64,000 bases of DNA, from positions 1 through 64,000 of the forward strand of contig NZ_JADBGI010000024.1 in assembly GCF_014892575.1 (NCBI RefSeq), read 5' to 3'. Shown piece after piece: positions 43,326 to 51,293 of the stretch (the first letter of the stretch is position 1; each line of letters opens with the position of its first letter). The notes beneath the pieces were generated by a model. The model saw only the letters and a program-made list of their open reading frames with translations, searched no databases and was not told where the DNA came from. The position numbers and the translations under genes were made by a program. The stretch is from Nocardiopsis coralli (GTDB lineage Bacteria > Actinomycetota > Actinomycetes > Streptosporangiales > Streptosporangiaceae).

Positions 43326-43369
43326 GGCCGGACCGGAACCGTCCGTACCGAGTCACCACGACCACGACG

Positions 43370-43403
43370 AAGGAGCCGTCCACCCCGGGGTGGACGGCTC
43401 CTT
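43370..43403. terminator. Bidirectional terminator, clgR / Rrf2
   Basis: Perfect palindrome with 17-base arms (AAGGAGCCGTCCACCCC and complement). On both strands the stem is edged by A- and T-rich bases, so it can end both convergent genes. Confidence 0.9.
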
Positions 43404-43415
43404 CGTGTTCACTGC

Positions 43416-43880
43416 TCATCTATGGGTGTGGTTGACCCAGGCCTCGGGGTCCTCGGCCAGCGAACGCACCCGCGGAGGGAGCTCGTTCGTGGCCAGGTGG
43501 TGCAGTGTGACCCCCTCCAGGATGGAGCGTTCACTGGCCCGCAGGGCGATCCACACCTGTTGCAGGCTGCGGGCTGCCCCGTCGTAGTCCACCTCCTCGG
43601 GGCGTTCCCCGCGCACGTTGGCGAGGGGACCGTCGACCGCCCTGATGATGTCTGCCAGGGAGATCTCGGCGGGGTCTCGTGCCAGCCAGTAACCGCCGAC
43701 GGGCCCGCGTTGACTGCGGACCAGGCCGGCGCGACGGAGCTGGGTGAGGATGTTCTCCAGGAATTTTCCGGGGATGTCCTGTGCGCGAGCGAGCTGCTCG
43801 GCCGTCACCGGCCCGTCGGGGGAGACGGCGAGTTCTGCGGCCGCGCGGAGCGCGTAGTCGACCCGGGCTGAAAGGCGCAT
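43416..43880 (-). CDS. Rrf2-family transcriptional regulator without cysteines
   Basis: 154 residues, winged-helix Rrf2/IscR fold: SARVDYALRAAAELA, IPGKFLENILTQLRRAGLVRSQRGPVGGYWLARDP and ISLADIIRAVDGPLA. It has no Cys, so an IscR/NsrR/RsrR-type iron-sulfur cluster cannot be bound by thiolates; CymR-like protein-protein or ligand sensing is more likely. The ATG is seven bases after CATAAT, so the mRNA is probably leaderless. Divergent to nothing: the nagZ operon lies upstream on the same strand. Target genes unknown. Confidence 0.88.
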   Translation of the reverse strand: MRLSARVDYALRAAAELAVSPDGPVTAEQLARAQDIPGKFLENILTQLRRAGLVRSQRGPVGGYWLARDPAEISLADIIRAVDGPLANVRGERPEEVDYDGAARSLQQVWIALRASERSILEGVTLHHLATNELPPRVRSLAEDPEAWVNHTHR

Positions 43881-44211
43881 GCTGTGATTATGCCGTGTTC
43901 GGAAGGGCGAATGGGGCACTGATCGGTCGGCGCGGTGGCCGGACCTTCGTCGGGCTGCGGTACGGAGTGTCCGCCGGGGCGACCCGAGGGCGACCGCCGG
44001 ACACTTCCAAGGGTACTTCTCCTACCGGCTCACAGGGACATGCCCAGCACACCTGCTTCGAGACAGTCCCCACGCCCCTGCGAACCTACCCGCCACGGAA
44101 CGCCCGCGCGAGGGCCCCGAACCTTGGCCGTTTCCGGCCTCGGCCGGGCCCGTACGGAAGGGGCGCCGAGCCGGGGGCCGGACGTGGGGCGCAGCTTCTG
44201 GCGCCGGGCGG
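43881..44211. other. Intergenic region between nagZ and the Rrf2 gene
   Basis: 331 bases. Holds the Rrf2 promoter (CATAAT, 43887-43892, minus strand) and a weak palindrome (GTGTCCG at 43967 and CGGACAC at 43998). No gene is supported. Confidence 0.5.
43887..43892 (-). promoter_or_regulatory. -10 element of leaderless Rrf2 gene
   Basis: CATAAT on the minus strand, six bases before the ATG at 43880, giving a predicted start of transcription at the A of the ATG. No ribosome site is present. Confidence 0.55.
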
Positions 44212-45687
44212 TCAGACGGTGGGGCTCGCGCCCTGGAGCGCGCCCTCGGCGCCCAACAGCTCGGCGGCGCTGCGGCTGTTGACGTGCGCGGCACCGTAGG
44301 TGCTCACGTACACGCCGGTCCCCGGGCGCCAGATGGGCAGCCCCATCTCCACGACGACCGCGTCGGGGCGACCCGCGAGCAGGGCGAGCACCAGGTCCCG
44401 GGCTCCCGGGTAACGGTGCGCGTCCCGCACCACGATCACCAGGTCGCGGCCGCGGGCGCGGGTGAGCAGGCCCTCCGCGGCGGCGGGGTCCGGCACGACC
44501 CGCACCGTGTCGGCGAACCAGGGCGCGAGCCCCCACGGCACCTCACCGACGGCCACACCGGGCGGGGCGTCGACCTCCACCACCAGCGGGTCGTGCGGGC
44601 GCGGGGGAGCCCCCTCGACGCGGGTGGCCCGGCGTGCGACGGACAGCCCCACACCGCCCGGGGCGGGCGCGGACGCCCGCAGCGCCGCACGCTCGCGGGC
44701 CCAGGCACGCAGCTCGGCGTTGCGCGCGGCGGCCTCCTCCAGACGCTCGCCGGACAGCCGCCCCTGCTGTACCGCCTCCACCAGGGCCGTGCGCACCGCC
44801 GCGACCTGGTCGGCGTAGACGAACCGGCCCAGGCACAGCAGATCGCACCCGGCTGCGACGGCGAGCACGCTGGCCTCGGGGATCCCGATGTCCCCGCTCA
44901 CCCCCTGCATCTCCATCGCGTCGCTGACCACCGTGCCCGTGAACCCGAGTTCCTCGCGCAGGACCCGGTTGAGTACGTGGTGGTTGAGGGTCGAGGGCCC
45001 GGGGCCGCCCAGCGCCGGCATCTCGATGTGCGCGGTCAGCACCGACCGCACCCCCGCGTCCACCGCCGAACGGAACGGCCGCAGCTCGCGTTCGCGCAGC
45101 ACGTCCGCCCCGGCCTCCACCCGCGGGAGCACGTGGTGGGAGTCCTGCGAGGTCGCCCCGTGCCCCGGGAAGTGCTTGGCGCAGGCCACCACCCCCGCGT
45201 CGTGCAGCCCCAGCACCGAGGCCTCCGCGTGCCGTGCCACGAGGGCGGGGTCGGCCCCGAACGAACGCGTTCCGATCACCGGGTTGTCGTCGGCGACGTT
45301 GACGTCCACCGACGGGGCCAGGTCCATGTTGAAGCCCAGGTCGGCCAGGTGGCCGCCCATCTCCCGGTGGGTGTCCCGGGTCAGCCCGGTGTCGTCGACC
45401 GCTCCCAGCGCCGCGTTGCCCGGATAGTCGCTGCCGCGCGCCTGCCCGATGCGGGTGACGTCGCCGCCCTCCTCGTCCAGGGAGATCAGCGGGGTGTCGG
45501 CGGCCTCGCCCAGACGGGCGTTCAGGGCACGGATCTGCTCCGGGCTCTCGAGGTTGTTGTGGAACAGACAGACACCCGAGACGCCGTCGGCCAACCCCTC
45601 CAGGACCCATCGTGGTGCGTGATGGGACTCGAAGGGCACCATCAGCGTGGCGTTGGCCAGACGGGCCAGTGCGGGGTCGAGCGGCAT
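44212..45687 (-). CDS. Glycoside hydrolase family 3 beta-N-acetylhexosaminidase (NagZ-like)
   Basis: 491 residues. GH3 N-acetylglucosaminidase motifs: KHFPGHG (171-177), DSHH (182-185, whose Asp-His dyad acts as acid/base) and VVSDAMEM with nucleophile D256. A C-terminal extension after about residue 345 resembles the GH3 C-domain rather than stopping at NagZ length. No signal peptide, so it cleaves imported or recycled GlcNAc-linked oligomers in the cytoplasm. ATG six bases after ACGGAG. Last gene of the sugar ABC operon. Confidence 0.92.
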   Translation of the reverse strand: MPLDPALARLANATLMVPFESHHAPRWVLEGLADGVSGVCLFHNNLESPEQIRALNARLGEAADTPLISLDEEGGDVTRIGQARGSDYPGNAALGAVDDTGLTRDTHREMGGHLADLGFNMDLAPSVDVNVADDNPVIGTRSFGADPALVARHAEASVLGLHDAGVVACAKHFPGHGATSQDSHHVLPRVEAGADVLRERELRPFRSAVDAGVRSVLTAHIEMPALGGPGPSTLNHHVLNRVLREELGFTGTVVSDAMEMQGVSGDIGIPEASVLAVAAGCDLLCLGRFVYADQVAAVRTALVEAVQQGRLSGERLEEAAARNAELRAWARERAALRASAPAPGGVGLSVARRATRVEGAPPRPHDPLVVEVDAPPGVAVGEVPWGLAPWFADTVRVVPDPAAAEGLLTRARGRDLVIVVRDAHRYPGARDLVLALLAGRPDAVVVEMGLPIWRPGTGVYVSTYGAAHVNSRSAAELLGAEGALQGASPTV

Positions 45688-45788
45688 CGCGAACTCCGTT
45701 CGGTGATCAGGCGGGTGCCCGTTCGGGCAGACGTGAGCGGGACACGGCGGCGCGGTCGTGCCGGAGCGCACCGGCCCCGGCCGGGGGC

Positions 45789-46670
45789 TCAGCCCTTGAC
45801 CGCGCCCATGGTCAGGCCGGAGACCATCCGGCGTTGGACGAACAGGAAGAAGATCATCACGGGCACGGTCAGCAGGGTCGAGGCGGCCATGATGGAGCCC
45901 CACTCGACCGAGACCGCCCCGAAGTAGTACTGGAGCGAGATCGGCAGCGTGAACGCACCGGTGTTGTTCTGCAGGAACGTGAAGGCGACGAGGAACTCGT
46001 TCCACGCGGTGATGAAGGCGAAGATGCTCGCCGCCCCCAGCCCGGGCGCGACCAGCGGCATGAGGATGCGCCAGAAGATCGTCCACCCGCTGGCCCCGTC
46101 GATGGCGGCGGCCTCCTCCAGGGACTTGGGCACCGCGGCCACGAAGTTGCGGATCATCAGGATCGTGATCGGCAGTGCCACCGCCACGTAGACCACGAAC
46201 ACCCCGGAGAGGTTGTTGACCAGCTCCATGTCCAGGGTCCGGCCCAGGTGGAAGAAGTTGACGAACAGCGAGATGATCAGCGCCTCGACCGGCACCATCT
46301 GGATGACCATGAGCATCATGATGAAGGCGCTGCGCAGCGAGAACCGGAAACGCGCCACGGCCACCGCAGCCAGCAGCGAGACCAGCGCCGCCACGGTCAC
46401 CGATCCCACGGTCACGATGAGGCTGTTGGTGAGGAAGGACCAGAACGAGGCGCCCGGGATCAGCACCCCCGACAGCACCCGTTCGAAGTGCTCCAGGGTG
46501 AGTTCGCCCGGGAACAGCGTGGGTTCGCGCGTGAAGATCTCCCCGGTCGGGCGCAGCGCCGTGGCCAGCACCCAGTACACGGGGAAGACGGCGAAGAGGA
46601 ACACGGCGAGCGCGGCGGCGTACATCCACACCCGCCCGAGGATCCGGCGGACCCGGTAGCGGTCGTTCAT
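45789..46670 (-). CDS. Sugar ABC transporter permease (MalG-like)
   Basis: 293 residues with six membrane helices and the EAA loop (EEAAAIDGASGWTIFWRIL). N-terminal VYWVLATALRPTGEI is the MalG-type signature. ATG overlaps the preceding permease gene's stop by four bases. Partner of the MalF-like permease. Confidence 0.94.
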   Translation of the reverse strand: MNDRYRVRRILGRVWMYAAALAVFLFAVFPVYWVLATALRPTGEIFTREPTLFPGELTLEHFERVLSGVLIPGASFWSFLTNSLIVTVGSVTVAALVSLLAAVAVARFRFSLRSAFIMMLMVIQMVPVEALIISLFVNFFHLGRTLDMELVNNLSGVFVVYVAVALPITILMIRNFVAAVPKSLEEAAAIDGASGWTIFWRILMPLVAPGLGAASIFAFITAWNEFLVAFTFLQNNTGAFTLPISLQYYFGAVSVEWGSIMAASTLLTVPVMIFFLFVQRRMVSGLTMGAVKG

Positions 46671-47653
46671 CGGGCCTCCTCCTGGCGGATCATCACACGC
46701 AGGTAGTACGCGCTGATGGCGAGCACCAGGACGGTCATGATCACCGCGATCGCCGATCCCATCCCGTAGTTGGGCGGGGTCGAGGCGAAACCGAGCTGGT
46801 AGATGTAGGTCGGGATGAGGGCGACGTCCCGGTTGGAGACCCCGCCGGCGAGGATGAACAGCTGGGTGAAGATCCGGAAGTCCCAGATGATCTGCAGCAC
46901 CAGGAGCAGGGCGAACAGCGGGCGCAGCATCGGGAAGGTGACGTTCCAGAAGGCCTTCCAGGCGCCGGCCCCGTCGATGCGTACGGCCTCGTACAGCTCA
47001 CCGGGGATCGACTTGAGCCCGGCCAGGATGCTGATGGCCACGAACGGGAACGACTGCCAGACCACCGTCACCACGAGGATGGGGAACAGGGTCCCGGGTG
47101 AGCCGAACCAGTTGAAGTCCTGCCAGCCGCCGCCCACGAGCCAGTCCGGCAGCGTGCTCAATACGGCGTTGACCAGCCCGTAGCGGGTATCGAACAGCCA
47201 CCGGTAGACGATGGCGGCGCTGATGACGGGGGTGGCCCAGGCCAGCATCAGGCCCAGCCCGAGCACGGTCGAGGCCCAGGCCGGGAGCTTGTGCATGAGG
47301 ATGCCCACGAGGGTGCCCAGCACCATCGTCAGCACCACCATGGCCAGGCAGACCACGATCGTGTTCCGGAAGATCTCCCAGAAGCGTTCGTCGGTCAGCA
47401 CGTTCAGGTAGTGGGCGAAGGAGTTCCACTCGGCCGGCTGTCCCTGGAGCTGGTGGAGGCCGTAGCCGTGCAGCGACATCCAGACCATCTGGAGGATCGG
47501 CCACAGCAGCACCAGCGCCAGGATCACCAGGGCCGGGAGGATCAGCAGGTAGGGGATCATGCGGCGGCGTCTGTACGCCGTGAGCCGGGCCGAGGCGCGG
47601 CTCCGCTCTTCGGGGGGCTCGGGGACCACGGCTGGTCCCGCGGGTCGGTTCAT
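46667..47653 (-). CDS. Sugar ABC transporter permease (MalF-like)
   Basis: 328 residues, MalF-type, six core helices and EAA loop (YEAVRIDGAGAWKAFWNVTF). The ATG at 47653 is preferred over a GTG 12 bases earlier because AGGTGAGA then sits at normal distance. Cotranscribed with the MalG-like gene and binding protein. No ATPase gene is nearby, so a shared MsiK-type ATPase elsewhere probably drives the transporter, as in Streptomyces. Confidence 0.94.
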   Translation of the reverse strand: MNRPAGPAVVPEPPEERSRASARLTAYRRRRMIPYLLILPALVILALVLLWPILQMVWMSLHGYGLHQLQGQPAEWNSFAHYLNVLTDERFWEIFRNTIVVCLAMVVLTMVLGTLVGILMHKLPAWASTVLGLGLMLAWATPVISAAIVYRWLFDTRYGLVNAVLSTLPDWLVGGGWQDFNWFGSPGTLFPILVVTVVWQSFPFVAISILAGLKSIPGELYEAVRIDGAGAWKAFWNVTFPMLRPLFALLLVLQIIWDFRIFTQLFILAGGVSNRDVALIPTYIYQLGFASTPPNYGMGSAIAVIMTVLVLAISAYYLRVMIRQEEAR

Positions 47654-47740
47654 GGGCGATCTCACCTGGCGTCGTTCGGGGGCGGCCGGCGGGCGGCCGC
47701 CCCGTCGGGGGGTGTGCCGCGCGGGGCGGCCTCCTGGCGC

Positions 47741-49024
47741 TTACTCGTCCGTCGGGCGGTTGAGCGCCTCGGTGAGTTCCTCGTTGAGTTCGGGCAGCAC
47801 GTCGTCGGCGTCCTCGCCCTCGGCCAGGCGCTCGACGGCGTTCTGGACCGTGGCCAGCTCCCACTGGACGTGGCCCCAGTTGGGGGTGTCGGGGAAGAGC
47901 CGCAGGTCGCCGGTGGCCTGGGTGGCGGCGCCGGACTGCACCGGGTCCTCCTGGAAGGTGTCGCTCTCCAGCACGTCCTCGAACGTGGGGAACATGGACG
48001 CGATCTCGTTGTAGGGGACCGCGTTCTCCTTGCTGTTGAGCGTGGTGATGTAGTCGAAGGCGGCCTCGGGGTGCTCGGATGTGCCCCACACGGCCAGGTC
48101 GGAGCCGCCGCCGAAGGCCGGGGCCATGCCGTCGACCCCGGGGATGGGGACGGTGGCCCAGTGCTCGGAGTGCTCGTCGTTGATGTCGGCGATCTGGTCG
48201 GCGGCCCAGGGTCCGTCGATGAACATGCCGACCTCGCGGTTGGCGAAGTCCGCGTGGGCGCACTCGACCTCGTCGATGCCCACGCAGGCGCTGGGGGAGT
48301 GGCCCTCGGTGATCAGGTCGGCGTAGAACTCCAGGCCCTCGGCGGTCTCGGGGGAGTCGAGCTCGCCGGCCCACTCGTCGCCGTCCTCCACGGCGAACTC
48401 GCCGCCGGCGGCCCACACGAAGCTGCCGATGCCGTTGACGAAGTCGGTGGGCGCGGCCATCCCGGGGATGTCGTACTCGTCCTGGAGGGCGTCGGCGACC
48501 TCGATGAGCTCGTCCCAGGTCTCGGGCGGCTCGTGGCCGATCTCCTCGAGCTGGTCGGTATTGTACCAGAGGGCGCGTACGCCGCTGTACCACGGGACGG
48601 TGTACTGGGCGTCGTCGAAGGTGCCGTTGGCGTAGGCGGACTCCAGGAGGTCGTCGCGGTCCTCCCAGTCCTCGGCCAGGTCGGAGACGTCGTAGAGGGC
48701 GCCGGAGTCGGCCCAGGTGGCGACCTGGTCGTTGCCGATCTCGACCACGTCGGGGCCGCCGCTGACCATGGCGGTCTGGAACCGCTGGGAGAACTCGCCC
48801 CACGGGATCCACTGGATGTCGACCTCGGTGTCGGGGTAGAGCTCCTGGTACTGCCCGGTGACCTCGTCCATGAACTCGTTCTGGTCCGCGCTGGCATCAC
48901 CCATGCGCCACACGGTGAGGGTGTCGGGTGCCTCGCCGGAACCCGCGCCGTCGTCGGAACCTCCGCCGCAGGCCGCGGCCAACAGCACCACGGCGCCGGC
49001 CGCGGCGATCCTGGGGAACCTCAT
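47741..49024 (-). CDS. Extracellular sugar-binding lipoprotein of ABC transporter
   Basis: 427 residues; lipoprotein signal with lipobox LAAAC. Binding-protein body: FMDEVTGQYQELYPDTEVDIQWIPWGEF, GPDVVEIGNDQVATWADSGAL, and DFANREVGMFIDGPW. Very acidic, as expected for a secreted actinobacterial protein. First gene of the transporter operon, ATG after GGGAGAGAGG. Together with the cytosolic hexosaminidase it suggests uptake of amino-sugar oligomers (chitobiose-like), an inference. Confidence 0.93.
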   Translation of the reverse strand: MRFPRIAAAGAVVLLAAACGGGSDDGAGSGEAPDTLTVWRMGDASADQNEFMDEVTGQYQELYPDTEVDIQWIPWGEFSQRFQTAMVSGGPDVVEIGNDQVATWADSGALYDVSDLAEDWEDRDDLLESAYANGTFDDAQYTVPWYSGVRALWYNTDQLEEIGHEPPETWDELIEVADALQDEYDIPGMAAPTDFVNGIGSFVWAAGGEFAVEDGDEWAGELDSPETAEGLEFYADLITEGHSPSACVGIDEVECAHADFANREVGMFIDGPWAADQIADINDEHSEHWATVPIPGVDGMAPAFGGGSDLAVWGTSEHPEAAFDYITTLNSKENAVPYNEIASMFPTFEDVLESDTFQEDPVQSGAATQATGDLRLFPDTPNWGHVQWELATVQNAVERLAEGEDADDVLPELNEELTEALNRPTDE

Positions 49025-49247
49025 GTGTACCTCTCTCCCTTCGCGCGGCCGGCTGGGGCGGGCCGACCGTGCACGAGCCGACCTGGGACCATGGGGGAGG
49101 TCCGGGGGGCTCGACGTCCGTATGGGGTGTGTGCTGGGATTTGCACGTTGTCCGCCCCGCCGGTTGGACCGGGAGGGTCTGAACGCCGCCGTCGTGGGAG
49201 AAGCGCCGTGCGGACCTACCGGGACGTGACCTCCTGTGAGGTTGTGA

Positions 49248-49271
49248 GTTAAATTAACAGGAAACTTTCCT
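49248..49271. promoter_or_regulatory. Paired palindrome operator between the sugar-binding protein and the ROK gene
   Basis: GTTAAATTAAC (49248-49258) directly followed by AGGAAACTTTCCT (49259-49271), both perfect odd-centred palindromes, in an AT-rich island within GC-rich DNA. They lie 29 bases before the ROK start and about 225 before the sugar-binding gene. The second resembles operators reported for ROK repressors. Confidence 0.65.
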
Positions 49272-49299
49272 AATAAAAACAGGGTGAGGTATCACGGTT

Positions 49300-50514
49300 A
49301 TGTCTCAACGTCCGGGCACTCCCAGGCTGCTCCGCCAGCTCAACGACCGGGCGGCGCTGGAGTTGCTCCTGACGTCAGGTCCGCTGACCCGGACCCAGCT
49401 CGGCACCCACACGGGGCTGTCCAAGGTCACCGCCTCCCAGCTCCTCGCCCGGCTGGAGGAACGCGACCTCGTACGGGTCGTGGGCAGCAAGGCCGGCGGG
49501 CGCGGACCCAACGCCGCGCTGTACGCGGTCGTGCCCGAGAGCGCCTACGTCGCCGCCCTCGACGTCAGCGCCCAGCGCGTGACCGCCACCATCGCCGACA
49601 TCACCGGCGAGGTCGTGGCCGACGTCAGCGTCGACCCCACGACCTCCGACGACCCGGTCACCCTCGTGCACACCGCCGTGCGCCGCCTCGTCGAGACCGC
49701 CGGGGTGCCGCTCGACAAGCTCCGCGCGTGTGTCATCGGCACGCCCGGCGTCGTCGACCCGCGCACCGGCGACATCCGGTTCTCCTTCGACCTCATGTCC
49801 TGGCACGAGGGGATCCTGGAGGCCCTGCGCGCCGACCTGGAACGGTCGGTGATGATCGAGAACGACGTGAACCTGGCCGCCCTGGCCGAGCACGCCGAGG
49901 GCGCCGCCGAAGGGGTCCCGGAGTTCGTGCTCATCTGGCTCAGCGCCGCCGGCGGCGTGGGCATGTCCACCATGATCGACGGGCGCATCCACCGCGGGCG
50001 TTCGGGCGGCGCGGGCGAGATCGGCTACCTGCCGGTGCCCGGCGCGCCCCTGCCGACCGACGTCGGGCTCTCCGGCGGCTACGAGTCGCTGCAGGACGAC
50101 GGCGCCCGCGAACTCCCGCACGGGTTCCAGGCCCTGGTCAAGGCCGGGCAGGTCGTGAAGCTGGCCGCGGAGCACGGGATCACCGGTGAGGACGTCACCG
50201 ACGTGGTGCGCTCGGCCGCCGAGGCCGACACCCCCGAGGCCGGAGCGTTCCTGGACGCCTTCGCCGAGCGGTTGGCCCGCGGCGTCGCCGCCGTCAGCGT
50301 GGTGCTCGACCCGGGGCTCGTGGTGCTGGGCGGCGACGTGGCCCGCGCCGGCGGGACCAAGCTGGCCGAACGGGTGCAGGCCGCGACCGCGCGCATCGCA
50401 CCCAACGGGACCGAGGTCGGGGCCGGCCGCGTCGAGGGCAGCCCCGTGGTGCGCGGCGCACTGCTGCACGCGCTGGAACGCGCCCGCGACGAGGTCTTCT
50501 CCTCCACCGTCTGA
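49300..50514 (+). CDS. ROK-family transcriptional regulator (NagC/XylR-like)
   Basis: 404 residues: N-terminal winged HTH (LLTSGPLTRTQLGTHTGLSKVTASQLLARLEERDLVR, residues about 23-60) and the ROK domain from about residue 80. IENDVNLAALAEH retains the kinase Asp, but the zinc motif CxCGxxGCxE is missing and the partner GH is GY (GGAGEIGYLPV). It is thus a repressor without the family zinc site. ATG after GGGTGAGG. Divergent from the sugar ABC operon, with palindromes between them; likely controls both. Confidence 0.92.
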   Translation: MSQRPGTPRLLRQLNDRAALELLLTSGPLTRTQLGTHTGLSKVTASQLLARLEERDLVRVVGSKAGGRGPNAALYAVVPESAYVAALDVSAQRVTATIADITGEVVADVSVDPTTSDDPVTLVHTAVRRLVETAGVPLDKLRACVIGTPGVVDPRTGDIRFSFDLMSWHEGILEALRADLERSVMIENDVNLAALAEHAEGAAEGVPEFVLIWLSAAGGVGMSTMIDGRIHRGRSGGAGEIGYLPVPGAPLPTDVGLSGGYESLQDDGARELPHGFQALVKAGQVVKLAAEHGITGEDVTDVVRSAAEADTPEAGAFLDAFAERLARGVAAVSVVLDPGLVVLGGDVARAGGTKLAERVQAATARIAPNGTEVGAGRVEGSPVVRGALLHALERARDEVFSSTV

Positions 50515-50532
50515 CGGGGGCCGAGCCCTTCG

Positions 50533-50568
50533 CCCGAGCCCCGGCGCCCTCACCCGCCGGTGCTCGGG
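50533..50568. terminator. Bidirectional terminator after the ROK gene
   Basis: Nested stem CCCGAGC-CCGGCG / CGCCGG-GCTCGGG with one-base bulges, 19 bases past the ROK stop and 8 bases past the remnant ORF. Confidence 0.75.
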
Positions 50569-50575
50569 TGTGCGG

Positions 50576-50689
50576 CTACCGGGGTTCGAAGGAGTCGAAG
50601 ACGTGCTCCCGGACCCCGGCGTAGTCGTCGGCGGCCTCGGCCGGAAGGTTGAAGAGGACGTTGTAGTTCTCCTCCCCGCCGACGGACAC
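50576..50689 (-). pseudogene. Short C-terminal gene remnant
   Basis: 37 codons from GTG 50689 (VSVGGEENYNVLFNLPAEAADD...HVFDSFEPR). The composition is normal protein-like (Phe, Tyr, Asn, Glu) rather than shadow, but there is no ribosome site and nothing upstream because the GNAT gene ends at 50713. It resembles the C-terminal end of a larger protein, probably a decayed lipoprotein or kinase-associated domain. Not recognised further. Confidence 0.35.
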
Positions 50690-50712
50690 GGTCCAGGCGG
50701 GACCGGGACCGG

Positions 50713-51204
50713 TCAGACCTCGCGGCGCATCACGACCCGCGGGGCCACCCGGATCGGCGCCTCGTCCTCCCACAGGCGGTGCAGCTGCGGGCCCCACTCG
50801 GCCTCGGGCACCTCCCGGAACCCGCGGCGCGCGTACCAGGGGCCGTTCCACGACAGGTCGCGGAAGGTCGTCAGGGTCACCGCCCGGCGGCCCTGCGCGC
50901 GGGCGCGGGCGCACACCTCCTCGAGCAGGCGGGAGCCCACGCCCCGGCGCCCCACCGCAGGGTCCACCGCCAGCTCCTCCAGGTGGAGCGCCCCGTCGAC
51001 CGTGCCCACGGCGGCCGAGCCCAGGACCCGGCCGGTCCCGGGGTCCTCGGCGACCAGCACCGCCTCGGCGTGGTCGAACGTCTCCTCCGGATCGTCGGGC
51101 GGCAGCTCGATCCCCGCGTCGGCGAACATCCGGCCCGCAGCCAGGTTCACCTCGGCCAGAGCCCCGGTGTCCTCCGACCGCATCTCCCGCACCCGCACCT
51201 GCAT
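50713..51204 (-). CDS. GNAT-family N-acetyltransferase
   Basis: 163 residues. LEELAVDPAVGRRGVGSRLLEEV is motif A with the R-R-G-V-G acetyl-CoA loop; then LTTFRDLSWNGPWYARRGF (motif B). Substrate unknown. ATG after GGGGGTGCTGGG. Lies between lhr and the remnant, same strand. Confidence 0.9.
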   Translation of the reverse strand: MQVRVREMRSEDTGALAEVNLAAGRMFADAGIELPPDDPEETFDHAEAVLVAEDPGTGRVLGSAAVGTVDGALHLEELAVDPAVGRRGVGSRLLEEVCARARAQGRRAVTLTTFRDLSWNGPWYARRGFREVPEAEWGPQLHRLWEDEAPIRVAPRVVMRREV

Positions 51205-51293
51205 CCCAGCACCCCCGTGTTCCGACCGTTCCCGCGTCCTTCGTACCGTGCCCCGGGCCCCGGAACCAGTGCTTTTCCGCGCCCGGCCGGGGA

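Noticed and set aside
43967..44004. Terminator for nagZ
   Set aside because: Seven-base arms with a 24-base loop are too weak and it lies over 200 bases past the stop.
45692..45704. GAACTCCGTTC as a LexA box upstream of nagZ
   Set aside because: Spacer is three, not four, bases, and it overlaps the ribosome site region; the gene is not a DNA-repair gene.
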